Shown piece by piece: positions 23,832 to 33,029 of a DNA stretch of 39,678 nt (positions within the stretch are counted from its first letter, which is position 1; each line of letters opens with the position of its first letter). The DNA lies in the NCBI GenBank assembly GCA_035416745.1, contig DAOLNV010000006.1, positions 5,340 to 45,017 of the forward strand, in the 5' to 3' direction. The DNA is from Candidatus Hydrogenedentota bacterium (lineage in GTDB: Bacteria > Hydrogenedentota > Hydrogenedentia > Hydrogenedentales > SLHB01). The position numbers were made by a program, and so were the translations under genes. The notes beneath the pieces are model-generated. The model was not told where the DNA came from. It saw only the letters and a program-made list of their open reading frames with translations, and searched no databases.

Positions 23832-24141
23832 TGGAAGCCCCTTTCCGCAAGTCCTTGATTTCCTCGTTATGGGCCTCGAGCAGCACGCGTGCCACTTCGG
23901 GCACGAGCTTGCCGTCGGCCACTAAAATTCGAATTCTGCGGTAAAACGCGGTCGAGTCCATTGTTTCGTCCGATACCCGCACTTTTGCGATCAGCCGGTC
24001 CAATCGGGCTCGTACCGTTGGATACGATATGTTGTATTCCTTCGCGACGGCCTTGAGGGAGCCGCTCGCCAACAGGAACCGCTTGAGGAACTGCAGGTCC
24101 TCGTCGTCCAATCCTGTAAACCACTGTGGTAACTGGCTCAT
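23824..24141 (-). CDS. DUF2089-family HTH regulator
   Basis: 105 residues matching the DUF2089 C-terminal region: WFTGLDDEDLQFLKRFLLASGSLKAVAKEYNISYPTVRARLDRLI. It contains a helix-turn-helix (GSLKAVAKEYNISYPTVRARL). The N-terminal zinc ribbon found in many DUF2089 proteins is absent. The C-terminal half (about 65-105) is charged and helical, perhaps for oligomerisation. The overlap with the downstream exported-protein gene makes this a regulator/membrane-target operon. The promoter carries a 7+3+7 palindrome over its -10, so autoregulation is likely (inference). Confidence 0.82.
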   Translation of the reverse strand: MSQLPQWFTGLDDEDLQFLKRFLLASGSLKAVAKEYNISYPTVRARLDRLIAKVRVSDETMDSTAFYRRIRILVADGKLVPEVARVLLEAHNEEIKDLRKGASNE

Positions 24142-24173
24142 GATCGCCTCGCTTTGAATAATATTAAACTCTG

Positions 24174-24207
24174 ACTAAATTATATTTAGTTTTAGGCAGC
24201 TTGTCAA
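24174..24207 (-). promoter_or_regulatory. Consensus promoter with overlapping operator palindrome
   Basis: On the minus strand TTGACA (24207-24202), 17-nt spacer, TATAAT (24184-24179): a perfect sigma70 consensus. The -10 is embedded in ACTAAAT-TAT-ATTTAGT (24174-24190), a perfect 7-bp inverted repeat with 3-bp centre. A protein bound there would block polymerase. Predicted start is near 24172, about 31 nt before the DUF2089 ATG. Confidence 0.75.
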
Positions 24208-24327
24208 GCCCCTCGAGCAAGAAAAAACCGTCAACCCTTCCCCTTCGCGATTTGTTGAGCTTGGATGCTGAAGCGGTGGTGAACGTAGGCGGTGGTTCTC
24301 CGAGCCTGCACAAGCATTGGCACTGGC

Positions 24328-24356
24328 TTGACATACAAGGGACAAGCGGGTATGAT
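24328..24356 (+). promoter_or_regulatory. Near-consensus promoter for a small transcript
   Basis: TTGACA (24328-24333), 17-nt spacer, TATGAT (24351-24356). Predicted start is near 24363, about 110 nt before the small ORF. The leader contains a hairpin, CAAACGC (24382-24388) with GCGTTTG (24395-24401). Confidence 0.65.
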
Positions 24357-24472
24357 TGGGTTCACGCGAGTCGTGGCGCTGCAAACGCCGAACAGCGTTT
24401 GGCATGTTGGTTAAGCAGAGGCGCGGCCTGTTCGTAACGAGCAGGGCCCAAAAACTGGAAGGGGTACGTATC

Positions 24473-24577
24473 ATGACGAAAGGCTTTCTCGACTTTGACC
24501 TGAGTGATCCCGGCACGCTGTGGTTCTGGGTATTCCTGCCCATTTCCATCGTTCTGTGGATCTTCGACCAGTTCTAA
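24473..24577 (+). CDS. 34-residue single-TM small protein
   Basis: MTKGFLDFDLSDPG followed by TLWFWVFLPISIVLWIFDQF. A short acidic N-terminus leads to one aromatic-rich membrane helix (about residues 15-31). GGAAGGGG lies about 12 nt upstream of the ATG. The unit has a near-consensus promoter 110 bp upstream and a strong terminator 58 bp after the stop, so the transcript is about 300 nt. No family recognised. Small membrane peptides of this kind act as subunits of larger complexes, stress modulators or toxin components. No partner is evident, and the leader could itself be a functional RNA. Confidence 0.55.
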   Translation: MTKGFLDFDLSDPGTLWFWVFLPISIVLWIFDQF

Positions 24578-24634
24578 ACTGCGAATCCCCGTCTGCGGCA
24601 CGCTGTGCCGCAACAACACAACAGACTCAATGCG

Positions 24635-24670
24635 AAGGCCGGAGAGCGCATGTCTCCGGCCTTTGTCGTC
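24635..24670 (+). terminator. Strong intrinsic terminator after the small ORF
   Basis: AAGGCCGGAGA (24635-24645), 7-nt loop, TCTCCGGCCTT (24653-24663): 11 perfect pairs followed by TGTCGTCTTTG. A smaller perfect hairpin, GCGGCAC/GTGCCGC, lies upstream at about 24596-24612. Confidence 0.75.
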
Positions 24671-24759
24671 TTTGTTGCGCGTGTCGCGACGCCTGCCTCT
24701 CCTGGGTTGCTCCATGGTTTTGCGGTACACTGTAGAGAACGCATTTCCAGAATCTGCCT

Positions 24760-26403
24760 ATGAGGGATGAGGCTCCTGTGACACAGGGTGAGGAAGAGAA
24801 GCCGGGCCGTTTTGGAATGCCGGCGGTCTCTCGCGCCCACCACCCGGTGGGCCGGTCCGTGATCCTGGGCGACCTCGAAGGCAAGCGGCTGCCTCAGGAG
24901 GGTCTTGTAACCGCGGTCCGGCACGAAGGCCTGACCATCTGGACAAGCGCGCCCTTCAAGGCGGGCGAGCGGCTCTTCATCGAGTTTCCGGTCGCGCATC
25001 CAACGGAACCACGGCGCACAGCCATTATTCGGGGCAACGTGTCCGCCCTGCGCGAGACTGGCGGCGAGTGCGTGCTTGAGGTCCGCCTCATTCTCATGCC
25101 GAACATCCCGGTAACCGATGTCGCGGCGTCTCATCTCAATGCCCAGGAAGCTGCCGCCCTGATTCGCGAGGTGCAGAATGACCTCGAGACTGCTGGCGAT
25201 TCCGGAGCGCTGCCCGTGGCGGATTTCACGCAACTTCTCCCCAGCCCGAACACTCCGGCAAGGCCGAGACATAGACGGCGGCGCGTCTTGGCGGCGCTGG
25301 AAATGCTGGCCGCCGCTCTTCTGCTTGTGTGGCTGCTCCCGGATGCCACGCGGTTCCGGCCCCCGGACTGGCGAGTCAGGGGCTTGCCCGGCCTTCCCGC
25401 GGACCGGCCCCGGGAGCGAGCCATCCCCGAAGAAGGCAATTCCTATCCGGGGTCTGGGGCGCTTGGCGGGGAGGAGGAGGCGTTCGTGGCGCTTCCTGCG
25501 GCTGCGGGAGCCGCTGTCTGGCAACCCGGCGCGTGGGTTCGTGTCGAGGAACCGGTTGTCCCGGATGCGCCTTTTGCAGGCACTCTGCCCCCGGAGGCCG
25601 TTCCCCTGTTTTCACCTGTGGGATGGGTCATGGCTGTCTTGCGTCCCCTGCTTGCGGCATCGGACGATAGCGCCGCCCTCGAACACACTCCCGCCTTCGT
25701 TGTCTCGGAGATGGTTGAACCCGGAGACGAGCCGTCTGGTTCCGGCCCGGCGACGTCCTGGGGCGAGGTCCCTGCACAGGATGAGAATGGTGAGGATTCG
25801 CCGTATAAGGATCATCCTGTCAACCCTTCAGAGGGCGCGAATCCTGCCCCGGCGGGTTCCGTTTGGGCCCGCTCGAGCCGGGGTTCCGCCGAGACTGGGT
25901 CTTTCGCGCCAAATCAACCACTGGTTACCGTTCATGAATCAGGAGGTACCGGGGCTGGTGAGAATCCCTTGGCGGCTTCGGGCACTCGCGAGACGGTTGC
26001 CGATAACAACGCTCCGGAACGCGTCAGAATTGACATCGAAAAGAGCAGCCATACCTTGACAATCCGCTTCGATGGCGAGCCGCTCGCACAGTTTCCCGTT
26101 GGCTTGGGGCGTCACAACGCGACCCCCGATGGCGAGTTCACCATAGCATGCAAGGTCACGAACCCCGACTGGTCCGACCGGGGGCGCATTGTCAAGGCGG
26201 GCGACCCCGAAAACCCGCTTGGCAGGCGGTGGATAGGGCTTGCCGCCGGTGGACGCGCCACGAGCTACGGCATTCACCCCACGAGCGAGCCGCAGTCCAT
26301 CGGGGCCGATATGAGCCGCGGATGCGTCCGAATGCGGCCCGAAGACGCCGAGACCGTTTTCCGACTGTGCCCTGTTGGGACAGTGGTGAGCATCGAACCG
26401 TGA
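24760..26403 (+). CDS. L,D-transpeptidase with PilZ-like N-terminal domain and TM helix
   Basis: 547 residues. The N-terminal ~120 look like a PilZ-type beta-barrel (GLVTAVRHEGLTIWTSAPFKAGERLFIEF ... RGNVSAL), but the c-di-GMP-binding R-x3-R and D/N-x-S-x2-G motifs are not seen. One TM helix follows (about 172-190, VLAALEMLAAALLLVWLL), then a long low-complexity Pro/Ala/Glu linker to about residue 420. The C-terminal YkuD domain has VRIDIEKSSHTLTIRF, ATPDGEF, His506, Ser519 and catalytic Cys522 in SRGCVRM. It should make 3-3 cross-links or attach proteins to peptidoglycan in the periplasm. Possible coupling of a cytoplasmic sensor to a periplasmic transpeptidase is inference. Confidence 0.85.
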   Translation: MRDEAPVTQGEEEKPGRFGMPAVSRAHHPVGRSVILGDLEGKRLPQEGLVTAVRHEGLTIWTSAPFKAGERLFIEFPVAHPTEPRRTAIIRGNVSALRETGGECVLEVRLILMPNIPVTDVAASHLNAQEAAALIREVQNDLETAGDSGALPVADFTQLLPSPNTPARPRHRRRRVLAALEMLAAALLLVWLLPDATRFRPPDWRVRGLPGLPADRPRERAIPEEGNSYPGSGALGGEEEAFVALPAAAGAAVWQPGAWVRVEEPVVPDAPFAGTLPPEAVPLFSPVGWVMAVLRPLLAASDDSAALEHTPAFVVSEMVEPGDEPSGSGPATSWGEVPAQDENGEDSPYKDHPVNPSEGANPAPAGSVWARSSRGSAETGSFAPNQPLVTVHESGGTGAGENPLAASGTRETVADNNAPERVRIDIEKSSHTLTIRFDGEPLAQFPVGLGRHNATPDGEFTIACKVTNPDWSDRGRIVKAGDPENPLGRRWIGLAAGGRATSYGIHPTSEPQSIGADMSRGCVRMRPEDAETVFRLCPVGTVVSIEP

Positions 26404-26447
26404 GACCTCGTTTGCATGCCGAGCATCTGCGCATGTAGCATGAAGTT

Positions 26448-28049
26448 ATGCGCGAGTTTCTAACAGAGCTCATGGAAGCCCTGCAGCGGGGGCACCGGTT
26501 TGTGACGTACGATGTGTGGCGCATTGGCAAACCCGGCGAGCAGGTGCCCAGCGGATTCGTGATTAAGCATGTCCGGGTGGCCATTCTGTTGTTTAAAGGC
26601 CTCATGAGCGACGTGATCTGGTTGCGGACCTCCTCGCTTGCGTTTGCCACTATCCTCGCGATCGTGCCGTTTCTGGCGTTCGCGTTCTTCATCATGCAGA
26701 CCTTCGACCTGGCCCAGAGCCTCACCGATGTGCTCGAGAACAGCATCCATGACTATGCGGAACGCGTGGGCGTCGTGCGTGACCAGTCTTCCGGCGAGAT
26801 ACCCGAGAGCGCAACTGCGCCACCGGGCGAACCCGGCCAGGGGCCGGCCCCTGCCGCTGTTCCTGCCCCGAGAAGCGCGGACGACCGCTCCCTCCGGAAC
26901 CGCGAATTGCTCGAATCGGCGCTGGGATGGTTGCTGGAGGGCGTGCCGTCACCCGACGGCGTTCAAGGCACGCTGGGCAAGGACACCCCTCTGAAAGTCA
27001 TCCTTCAAATGGTCGAGGAGAGCGGCGACAGCACGGCGATGGGGACTTTTCTCGGGGTCATGTTCGTATTCTGCTCGGTGTTCGGGTTGATGTACGGCAT
27101 CGAGTCGGCGTTCAATGCCATCTGGGGCACACGACGCAACCGATCGTGGTTCCGAATCTTCACCGACTACATGCTTATCGTGTTGATACTGCCGTTTGTG
27201 GTCGCCTTTGTGGTCGGATTGACCACGGCACTCGAGACGGAGGACTTGGCGTGGGGCCCATTGAGCCTTCTCCTCAGCGGCGCGCGCTACGTTGCCCTCT
27301 GGCTGGCTCTGGCCATCGTATACTGCGTCGTTCCGAACACGAAGGTGCCCGTCCGCTACGCGCTGCTGGGCGGGATCATCGCGGGCACGATCTGGATACT
27401 CACGGCAAAGGCCTTTCTTCACTTCCAGTGGGGGGTCGCGCGGGCCAACTTCTTTTACGGCAGTTTTGCGTTAATCCCCCTGATCCTCGCGTGGATATAC
27501 ACCTGCTGGCTGATCATTCTTTTCGGGGCGCAGATCACCTTCGCTTACCAGTACGAAAAGACCTTCGCGATGGAACGTTTCGCCGAGCGCGCCAGCTACG
27601 CGTACAAGGAAGCGATTGGCCTGCGCGCCGTCACCGAGGTGAGCCGCCGGTTCGATGCCGGGCTCCCGCCGCTTTCCGCCGCCGAGTGCGCTACCGAATG
27701 GAACGTCCCCGTCCGCTTGCTGAACGATACGCTGGACGAGCTCGATGAGGCGGGATTGCTGCGCCAGGTCCACACGGACCCTGTGCGGTACCAGCCCGCC
27801 CGCTCGATTGACAAGATTACGGTGGGCGACGTTCTCAAAGCGATGCGCGAGCATGGGCGCGACCCGTCGGCGCTGCGCGACGACGACGCTATGAAGCCCC
27901 TCCTGGAGAAGATCCACGAACGCGAACAGGGCGTCATAAATATGACCATCGAGGAGGCCATCAAAGTTTTTCACCTCGGCCCCTCCAGCCAAGACACGCC
28001 ATCGGCTCCCGCCGAGGATGGGCCGCAAGAAGGTCCCACCGAGCCGTAA
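26448..28049 (+). CDS. YihY/BrkB-family membrane protein with C-terminal winged helix
   Basis: 533 residues. The YihY/BrkB core of about six TM helices is visible: LRTSSLAFATILAIVPFLAFAFFIMQ, TFLGVMFVFCSVFGLMYGIESAFNAIWG, YMLIVLILPFVVAFVVGL, VALWLALAIVYCVVPNT, YALLGGIIAGTIWIL, FALIPLILAWIYTCWLIILFGAQITFAYQYE. An unusual ~110-residue soluble insertion rich in Pro and Ala lies between the first and second helices (about residues 95-195). The C-terminal ~150 residues look like a winged helix (TEWNVPVRLLNDTLDELDEAGLL) and probably sit in the cytoplasm. The name 'ribonuclease BN' sometimes given to this family is an error; the role may be envelope integrity or lipid handling. It lies 44 bp after the L,D-transpeptidase gene. 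Confidence 0.85.
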   Translation: MREFLTELMEALQRGHRFVTYDVWRIGKPGEQVPSGFVIKHVRVAILLFKGLMSDVIWLRTSSLAFATILAIVPFLAFAFFIMQTFDLAQSLTDVLENSIHDYAERVGVVRDQSSGEIPESATAPPGEPGQGPAPAAVPAPRSADDRSLRNRELLESALGWLLEGVPSPDGVQGTLGKDTPLKVILQMVEESGDSTAMGTFLGVMFVFCSVFGLMYGIESAFNAIWGTRRNRSWFRIFTDYMLIVLILPFVVAFVVGLTTALETEDLAWGPLSLLLSGARYVALWLALAIVYCVVPNTKVPVRYALLGGIIAGTIWILTAKAFLHFQWGVARANFFYGSFALIPLILAWIYTCWLIILFGAQITFAYQYEKTFAMERFAERASYAYKEAIGLRAVTEVSRRFDAGLPPLSAAECATEWNVPVRLLNDTLDELDEAGLLRQVHTDPVRYQPARSIDKITVGDVLKAMREHGRDPSALRDDDAMKPLLEKIHEREQGVINMTIEEAIKVFHLGPSSQDTPSAPAEDGPQEGPTEP

Positions 28050-28256
28050 CCCGGGATGAGAGCGGTCCGCTGGTGCGGGTTGAGCGGCCTGCGGCAAAAA
28101 GCTAAGCTTGAGGTTCGGGGAGAATGCCCACGAGCTGGCACATTGCCGGCGGGGTGTGGCACGGCCGCGGCCACAGTGAAAACAGGCAGCCTTCCCGAAC
28201 GTTCAGGAAAAGAAATTCGCGCCCGGCGGGTCCGCGGCGATGTGAAGGAGCGCCTG

Positions 28257-31200
28257 ATGGACGTCCATTCCCTTTCGGAACTTGCAGCGGGGAATTCCAT
28301 CTCCAGCTGGATGGTGTTGGGACCGTTCGTGGTCAGGACGGGCTGGCAATTCGAGCGCGAGTATCTGTATGAGCGGGACCGCATCCTCGATATCGACTAT
28401 CTGGCGGCGGACGGCGGCGAGGCCAGGGTGCAGCCGGAGCCGGGGGGCGTGCATGAAAACGCCGGATTGGGCCCGAAGCAGCTCCGTTGGACGGCATACC
28501 CGGGTACGGAACTCGACGGGAATCAGATTGCGGGGGATGCCATCTACGAGACCGTGCAGCGCAACTGCGTGATCTACGCGGCGGCGTTTGTGGAGTGCGA
28601 GGCGGAGACGGCGGCGCTGCTCGATGCCTATCATTCGGGGATGAAGGCCTGGCTCAACGGGCATCTGGTCTGCAACGAACCGTACGGCATTCCCAAGGGC
28701 GTGCGGGTGACCATGCCCAGCAAGATCGTCTCGCTGACGGCCGGCCGCAACTTGCTGCTGGTCAAGTTTCGTCCCGGGTATATCGCTGACGGGATCGATT
28801 TTCGTGTGCACGGCGTGCGCCTTTTGCCGCTGGCAAGCGAGCGTGGGATGCCCATCGCGCTGGGACGAATCCGGGCGCTGCCGCGGTTCACCGGCTCGCC
28901 CGAGACGCCGTGTCAGGTCATCGAAGCGGCGGTGGTGAACATGTCCAACGTTGATGTAAGGGTTTCGATGATATGCGCGGCGAAGGCGCTGGGCGCCGAG
29001 GGAAAGATGGAGGTGGTTTTGCCGCCGAACCGTATCACGCCGGTGCGGATGAGCTTGCCGGCGCCGCCATCGGCCGCGGGCAAGCGTGTCGAGGCGGTAG
29101 TCATAGCGCGGCTGTACGGCCGTGAGCTTGCGGTACCTTTCGCGTACGAGGCGGTCTCGCCTCCCAAGCGGAACGGCGTGGAGATGGTGTTGACATCGTT
29201 CCATTTCGATACGACCTATCACGAAGAGCAGCGCGTCTATGCCATGGGGGCGTTCGATATTGTCCGCCAGTACTGCAGATTGCACCGCGAAGACCCCAAT
29301 TTCCGGTCGACGTTGTCCGAGGTGGATTATCTCAAGCCCTATTTTGACGTGTTTCCGGAAGACCGCGCGACCCTGATGCAGGTATTCCGCGAGAACCGCT
29401 CGAATTCCGACGTGATGTATAACCAGCCCAACGAGATGAATTGCGGGGGCGAGGCCTTGGTGCGGAACTTCGTTTACGGACAGCTTTTCCATGGGCGCGT
29501 GCTGGGGCGCATCTGCCATGTCTACGCGCCCGGCGACGTGTTCGGCCACCCGAACCAGTTGTCGCAAATCGCGCGGAAGGCTGGATGCATGGGCGTGAGT
29601 TGGGACAAGTACATCTACAACTTTCCGCCCTTGTTCCAGCACCTCTCGCTGGACGGTACGGGATTGCCTCACAAGCGCGGTGATTGGGGATGGGGCGAAG
29701 CGGCTGACATGGGACTGTCGGTGGTGGTTGGCGACATCGAGCAGACGCCGCCCACGGATTGGCACGAAACCCTGATGCCCCAAGTGAAACAGGCGACATA
29801 CCGGGACCTGTTCGACACCGTTGCCCGGCAATGTGACGACAGCGGTGCGCGCCTGCCGGTGACCTCGCGCGACATGTCGCTTTACCATGCGGCCACAGCC
29901 ATGTCGCGCATCAACCTGAAGATCGCCAACCGTCTGGGCGAGAACATGCTGCTCATGGTGGAGCGGTTTGCGACGATCGCGACCCTTCTGGGCGCGGCCT
30001 ATCCGGACCGTGCGCTCGACAAGGCGTGGCGGCAGCTGCTGTGCGGGCAGCACCATGACTCGATCACCGGCACGCATAACGAAATCTCTTATGTCGACTT
30101 GATGAATGCGTATCGTGAGGTGCTTGAACTGGGTTCGGACGCGCTCGACCGCACGCTCGACTATCTCGGCAGAGCGGTCCAATCCGATGGGATTGACCGG
30201 CCCCTTGTGGTGTTCAACCCGGTGGCGTGGGAACGTACGGACGTCGTGCGCGCGCGGATTAACGTGGGCGGCATGGACAGCTTCGCGCTCGCCGACCACA
30301 ACGGGAACGAGGTGCCTTTCGAGATGCTCGAGGCGGTGCGCAACCGCAGCGGCAGCATCGCGGAAGCGCAGATTTCGTTCGTAGCGAAAAACATGCCTTC
30401 CCTCGGGTACCGGCGTTACCAGTTGATGGCCTCGGGCGGGACTGCAAAGACACGCAAGGTCACAGTGGGCCGTACCACCATCGAAAACAAGTACTACAAG
30501 ATCACCGTCGACCCGGCGCGCGGGGGCGGCATCGTCAGCCTGTACGACAAGAAAGCGAAGCGCGAGGTCTTGCAGCAGGGAGGGCATGTGGGGAATGAGA
30601 TTGCGGTTCTTCATGAGGTCGCGGACCGCGAAGAAACCCAGCACGAGTTCTACACGACGGGTCTCAAGCTGTTTTCGAGCGAAGTTCCAGCCGGGGTCGT
30701 GGCGTTGCGGGGTCCCGTTACCGAGACGTTGCGGGTCACGTACCGGCTGGGCGATCTTTGCGGCGTGACCCAGGAGATTACGCTCACGAAAGGCGTTGCG
30801 CGGATCGATTTCAAGACGATCCTCGAGGATTACCAGGGCGAAGATCATCTGTTTTGCGTGACGTTCCCGGTGGATGTGAAGGGCGGGGCGCCGGTTTTCG
30901 ATGAGCGGTTCGGGGTAGTCACGCGCAACGGGAGCAAGAACCACCTCGATTTCCGCACCCATCAGATGGCGATGTTCAGCGATTGCGCGGTGTATGCGGC
31001 CAACAAATGGATGGAGTGCGGGGTTTCGGCGCAGCTCAAGGCCGGGCGCAACGCCTATGCGTTGAGTATGGTGGGACTGGTTACCCCGAAGGCGCGCGAG
31101 GTGGTGCGCACGGGCGAGGAATTGCAGCGGGCGCTGATCCAAAAAGGCATAACGTGTACACCGTGGCACGACAAAGGCGGTCCGCATTGGGGCTCGTATC

Positions 31201-32942
31201 AGGACCACATGGACGATGACCTCTTGTACACGCGGTTCCGAATCTCGCTGGGTGTTCGTCGCAACAACCATTACTCGAACCACGTGCTCAACCTTCAGGA
31301 AGCCAAGACGGTCGCGGAGTTTCAGCAGCAGCTCAACGAGGAGGGATACGCGTATTTGTTCGCCGCGGATTCCGAATTGGAGGACGCTTCGTGGGGGCCT
31401 GTTCCCGTACTGGTGGTGGAAGGCAAGACCCAAAAGGACCTGTCGGCCGCCTGTGAGAAGCTGTTGGCCGATTTCCGAGAGACCGGTTTCTTGCGGATCC
31501 CGGGAAAATGCGACGCTACGGGTTGGAACGGCAAAATCGATGAGTATGGCGTGGCCATGCTGAACGAAGGCACCTATGCGAACAGCCTGGAAAAGGGAGG
31601 CACGCTGTGCATGATGCTGTGCCATACGTGCCGGTGGTATGGAGCCGCAAACAATTTCAGCGAAGGATACCTTGTTCCCGAGAACAAGAACCACGTGTTC
31701 CGCTATGCGTTGTATCCGCACAGCGGGGATTGGCGGGAGGCCGGCACGCAGCGCGTTGCGTACGAGTACAATTTCCCGCTTCTAGCCCGCGAGGTGAAGC
31801 CGGCAGCGAAAGCGGCCCTGCCGCCGGAACACGCTTTTCTGACCGTTGCGCCCAGGAACATCATCCTCGAGGCCATGAAACCGTTTGGCAACCCGATGGC
31901 GGCGTTTCAGCGGGCGCATGCATCGAATGCGGCCGATGGCGTTATTTTGCGTCTGTACGACACCGAGGGTCTTGACACGAACGCGCGGGTCACTTTTTCG
32001 AGCGGCATGACACGCGGGTGGTTGTCGAACCTGCTCGAAGAAGAATTGCGCCCGCTTCCCGTGCGCGAAGACGGATTGGACCTGCATGTGCCGCCGTTTT
32101 CGATCGAGACGGCAGGGTTCGTTCCTAACGCGTTTGCGGCCAAAGGAGGCAAACGCCCGCTTGGGGCAGAGGCCGAGCCGGTCCAGCCGGTATGGGTTCG
32201 TTCGTGGGAGCACGACGCCGGCGCTATGCCGATGGGATATGGAGCGGTAACCTGCACGCTTGGCCGGGAGGTGATGGAGGAAGAGGATGGCCGCGTTCTG
32301 AGGGTCAAAGTGAACGCGGTGAACGATTTCACCGATGCCGGCATCAAGGTCACGGCCGCCGTAAGCGTGCCGAAGGGATGGCAGGCGTCGGCGGGCACGC
32401 TCGAATTTGATCTGCCCCCGCTTGAGCACGGCACGAAAGAGGTGCTGGTGACGCGGCCTTCCCGTGACGCGGCCGGGCAAGTGAAACTGCGCTGCGAGTT
32501 CGATGGCCAGACCTTCCAGGACGTGTTGGAGATCGGCGAAGCCTTTGATCTGGCCATGAAAACCGAGAACGCGGGCAGCGAGATTGTGGTATGGCTGACC
32601 AACCGTACGGGGGAGGCGATCGACGCGGAGGTGGCCATGGCGGCGCCTCTCGAAGCATGGTCTTTCAAGGAAGCGGGCGGCTATTCGCTGCTGTCCATCA
32701 CGCCGCGAACGCAGGGCGTGAGCGTTAACGCGGGAGATACGGCGACACTGCGGTTCCGAGTCTTGGGGTCGGGATTGGAGCCTTCCGGCCGGCCGGATTC
32801 GTATTGGGCCGTGGCGAAACTCATGTGCAACGGCCGCATTACGCTCGCGCGGTGCGACCGGCGTCCCGGGCGCCGCTTGATGTACGCGCGCAAGTGGAAT
32901 AGCATGCTCGAAGAGAAAGCGCGAACACGCCGGAGCAAGTGA
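28257..32942 (+). CDS. Divergent GH38 alpha-mannosidase-like glycosidase, 1,561 aa
   Basis: Start chosen at 28257, with AAGGAG seven nt upstream; no signal peptide, so cytoplasmic or non-classical. The N-terminal ~270 residues include SSWMVLGPF and a beta-sandwich module. The GH38 catalytic domain starts near residue 310. His316/Asp318 (FHFD) fill the H-x-D zinc positions, Asp427 in DVFGHPNQLSQI is the expected nucleophile, and His599-His600-Asp601 (GQHHDSITGTHNE) complete the site. The motif after H-x-D is TTYHEEQ instead of the usual VGWLW/PGW, so this is a remote subfamily. Beta-rich domains fill the rest, with an extra ~350-residue tail (about 1200-1561). It heads a three-gene operon with a second GH38. 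Alpha-mannoside hydrolysis is likely but the specificity is not known. Confidence 0.82.
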   Translation: MDVHSLSELAAGNSISSWMVLGPFVVRTGWQFEREYLYERDRILDIDYLAADGGEARVQPEPGGVHENAGLGPKQLRWTAYPGTELDGNQIAGDAIYETVQRNCVIYAAAFVECEAETAALLDAYHSGMKAWLNGHLVCNEPYGIPKGVRVTMPSKIVSLTAGRNLLLVKFRPGYIADGIDFRVHGVRLLPLASERGMPIALGRIRALPRFTGSPETPCQVIEAAVVNMSNVDVRVSMICAAKALGAEGKMEVVLPPNRITPVRMSLPAPPSAAGKRVEAVVIARLYGRELAVPFAYEAVSPPKRNGVEMVLTSFHFDTTYHEEQRVYAMGAFDIVRQYCRLHREDPNFRSTLSEVDYLKPYFDVFPEDRATLMQVFRENRSNSDVMYNQPNEMNCGGEALVRNFVYGQLFHGRVLGRICHVYAPGDVFGHPNQLSQIARKAGCMGVSWDKYIYNFPPLFQHLSLDGTGLPHKRGDWGWGEAADMGLSVVVGDIEQTPPTDWHETLMPQVKQATYRDLFDTVARQCDDSGARLPVTSRDMSLYHAATAMSRINLKIANRLGENMLLMVERFATIATLLGAAYPDRALDKAWRQLLCGQHHDSITGTHNEISYVDLMNAYREVLELGSDALDRTLDYLGRAVQSDGIDRPLVVFNPVAWERTDVVRARINVGGMDSFALADHNGNEVPFEMLEAVRNRSGSIAEAQISFVAKNMPSLGYRRYQLMASGGTAKTRKVTVGRTTIENKYYKITVDPARGGGIVSLYDKKAKREVLQQGGHVGNEIAVLHEVADREETQHEFYTTGLKLFSSEVPAGVVALRGPVTETLRVTYRLGDLCGVTQEITLTKGVARIDFKTILEDYQGEDHLFCVTFPVDVKGGAPVFDERFGVVTRNGSKNHLDFRTHQMAMFSDCAVYAANKWMECGVSAQLKAGRNAYALSMVGLVTPKAREVVRTGEELQRALIQKGITCTPWHDKGGPHWGSYQDHMDDDLLYTRFRISLGVRRNNHYSNHVLNLQEAKTVAEFQQQLNEEGYAYLFAADSELEDASWGPVPVLVVEGKTQKDLSAACEKLLADFRETGFLRIPGKCDATGWNGKIDEYGVAMLNEGTYANSLEKGGTLCMMLCHTCRWYGAANNFSEGYLVPENKNHVFRYALYPHSGDWREAGTQRVAYEYNFPLLAREVKPAAKAALPPEHAFLTVAPRNIILEAMKPFGNPMAAFQRAHASNAADGVILRLYDTEGLDTNARVTFSSGMTRGWLSNLLEEELRPLPVREDGLDLHVPPFSIETAGFVPNAFAAKGGKRPLGAEAEPVQPVWVRSWEHDAGAMPMGYGAVTCTLGREVMEEEDGRVLRVKVNAVNDFTDAGIKVTAAVSVPKGWQASAGTLEFDLPPLEHGTKEVLVTRPSRDAAGQVKLRCEFDGQTFQDVLEIGEAFDLAMKTENAGSEIVVWLTNRTGEAIDAEVAMAAPLEAWSFKEAGGYSLLSITPRTQGVSVNAGDTATLRFRVLGSGLEPSGRPDSYWAVAKLMCNGRITLARCDRRPGRRLMYARKWNSMLEEKARTRRSK

Positions 32943-33029
32943 TGCGGCCCGTTCCGGATGGCGTAGTTTTGAAGACGCTTGGAACTCAAGCTCGGGATGA
33001 TGACTAGCGATTGGGAAAGGGGTATGACC

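Noticed and set aside
28203..31721. Open frame of about 1,170 codons antisense to the divergent GH38
   Set aside because: Antisense artefact; the composition is Arg/His-rich nonsense and the sense frame contains the GH38 active-site motifs.
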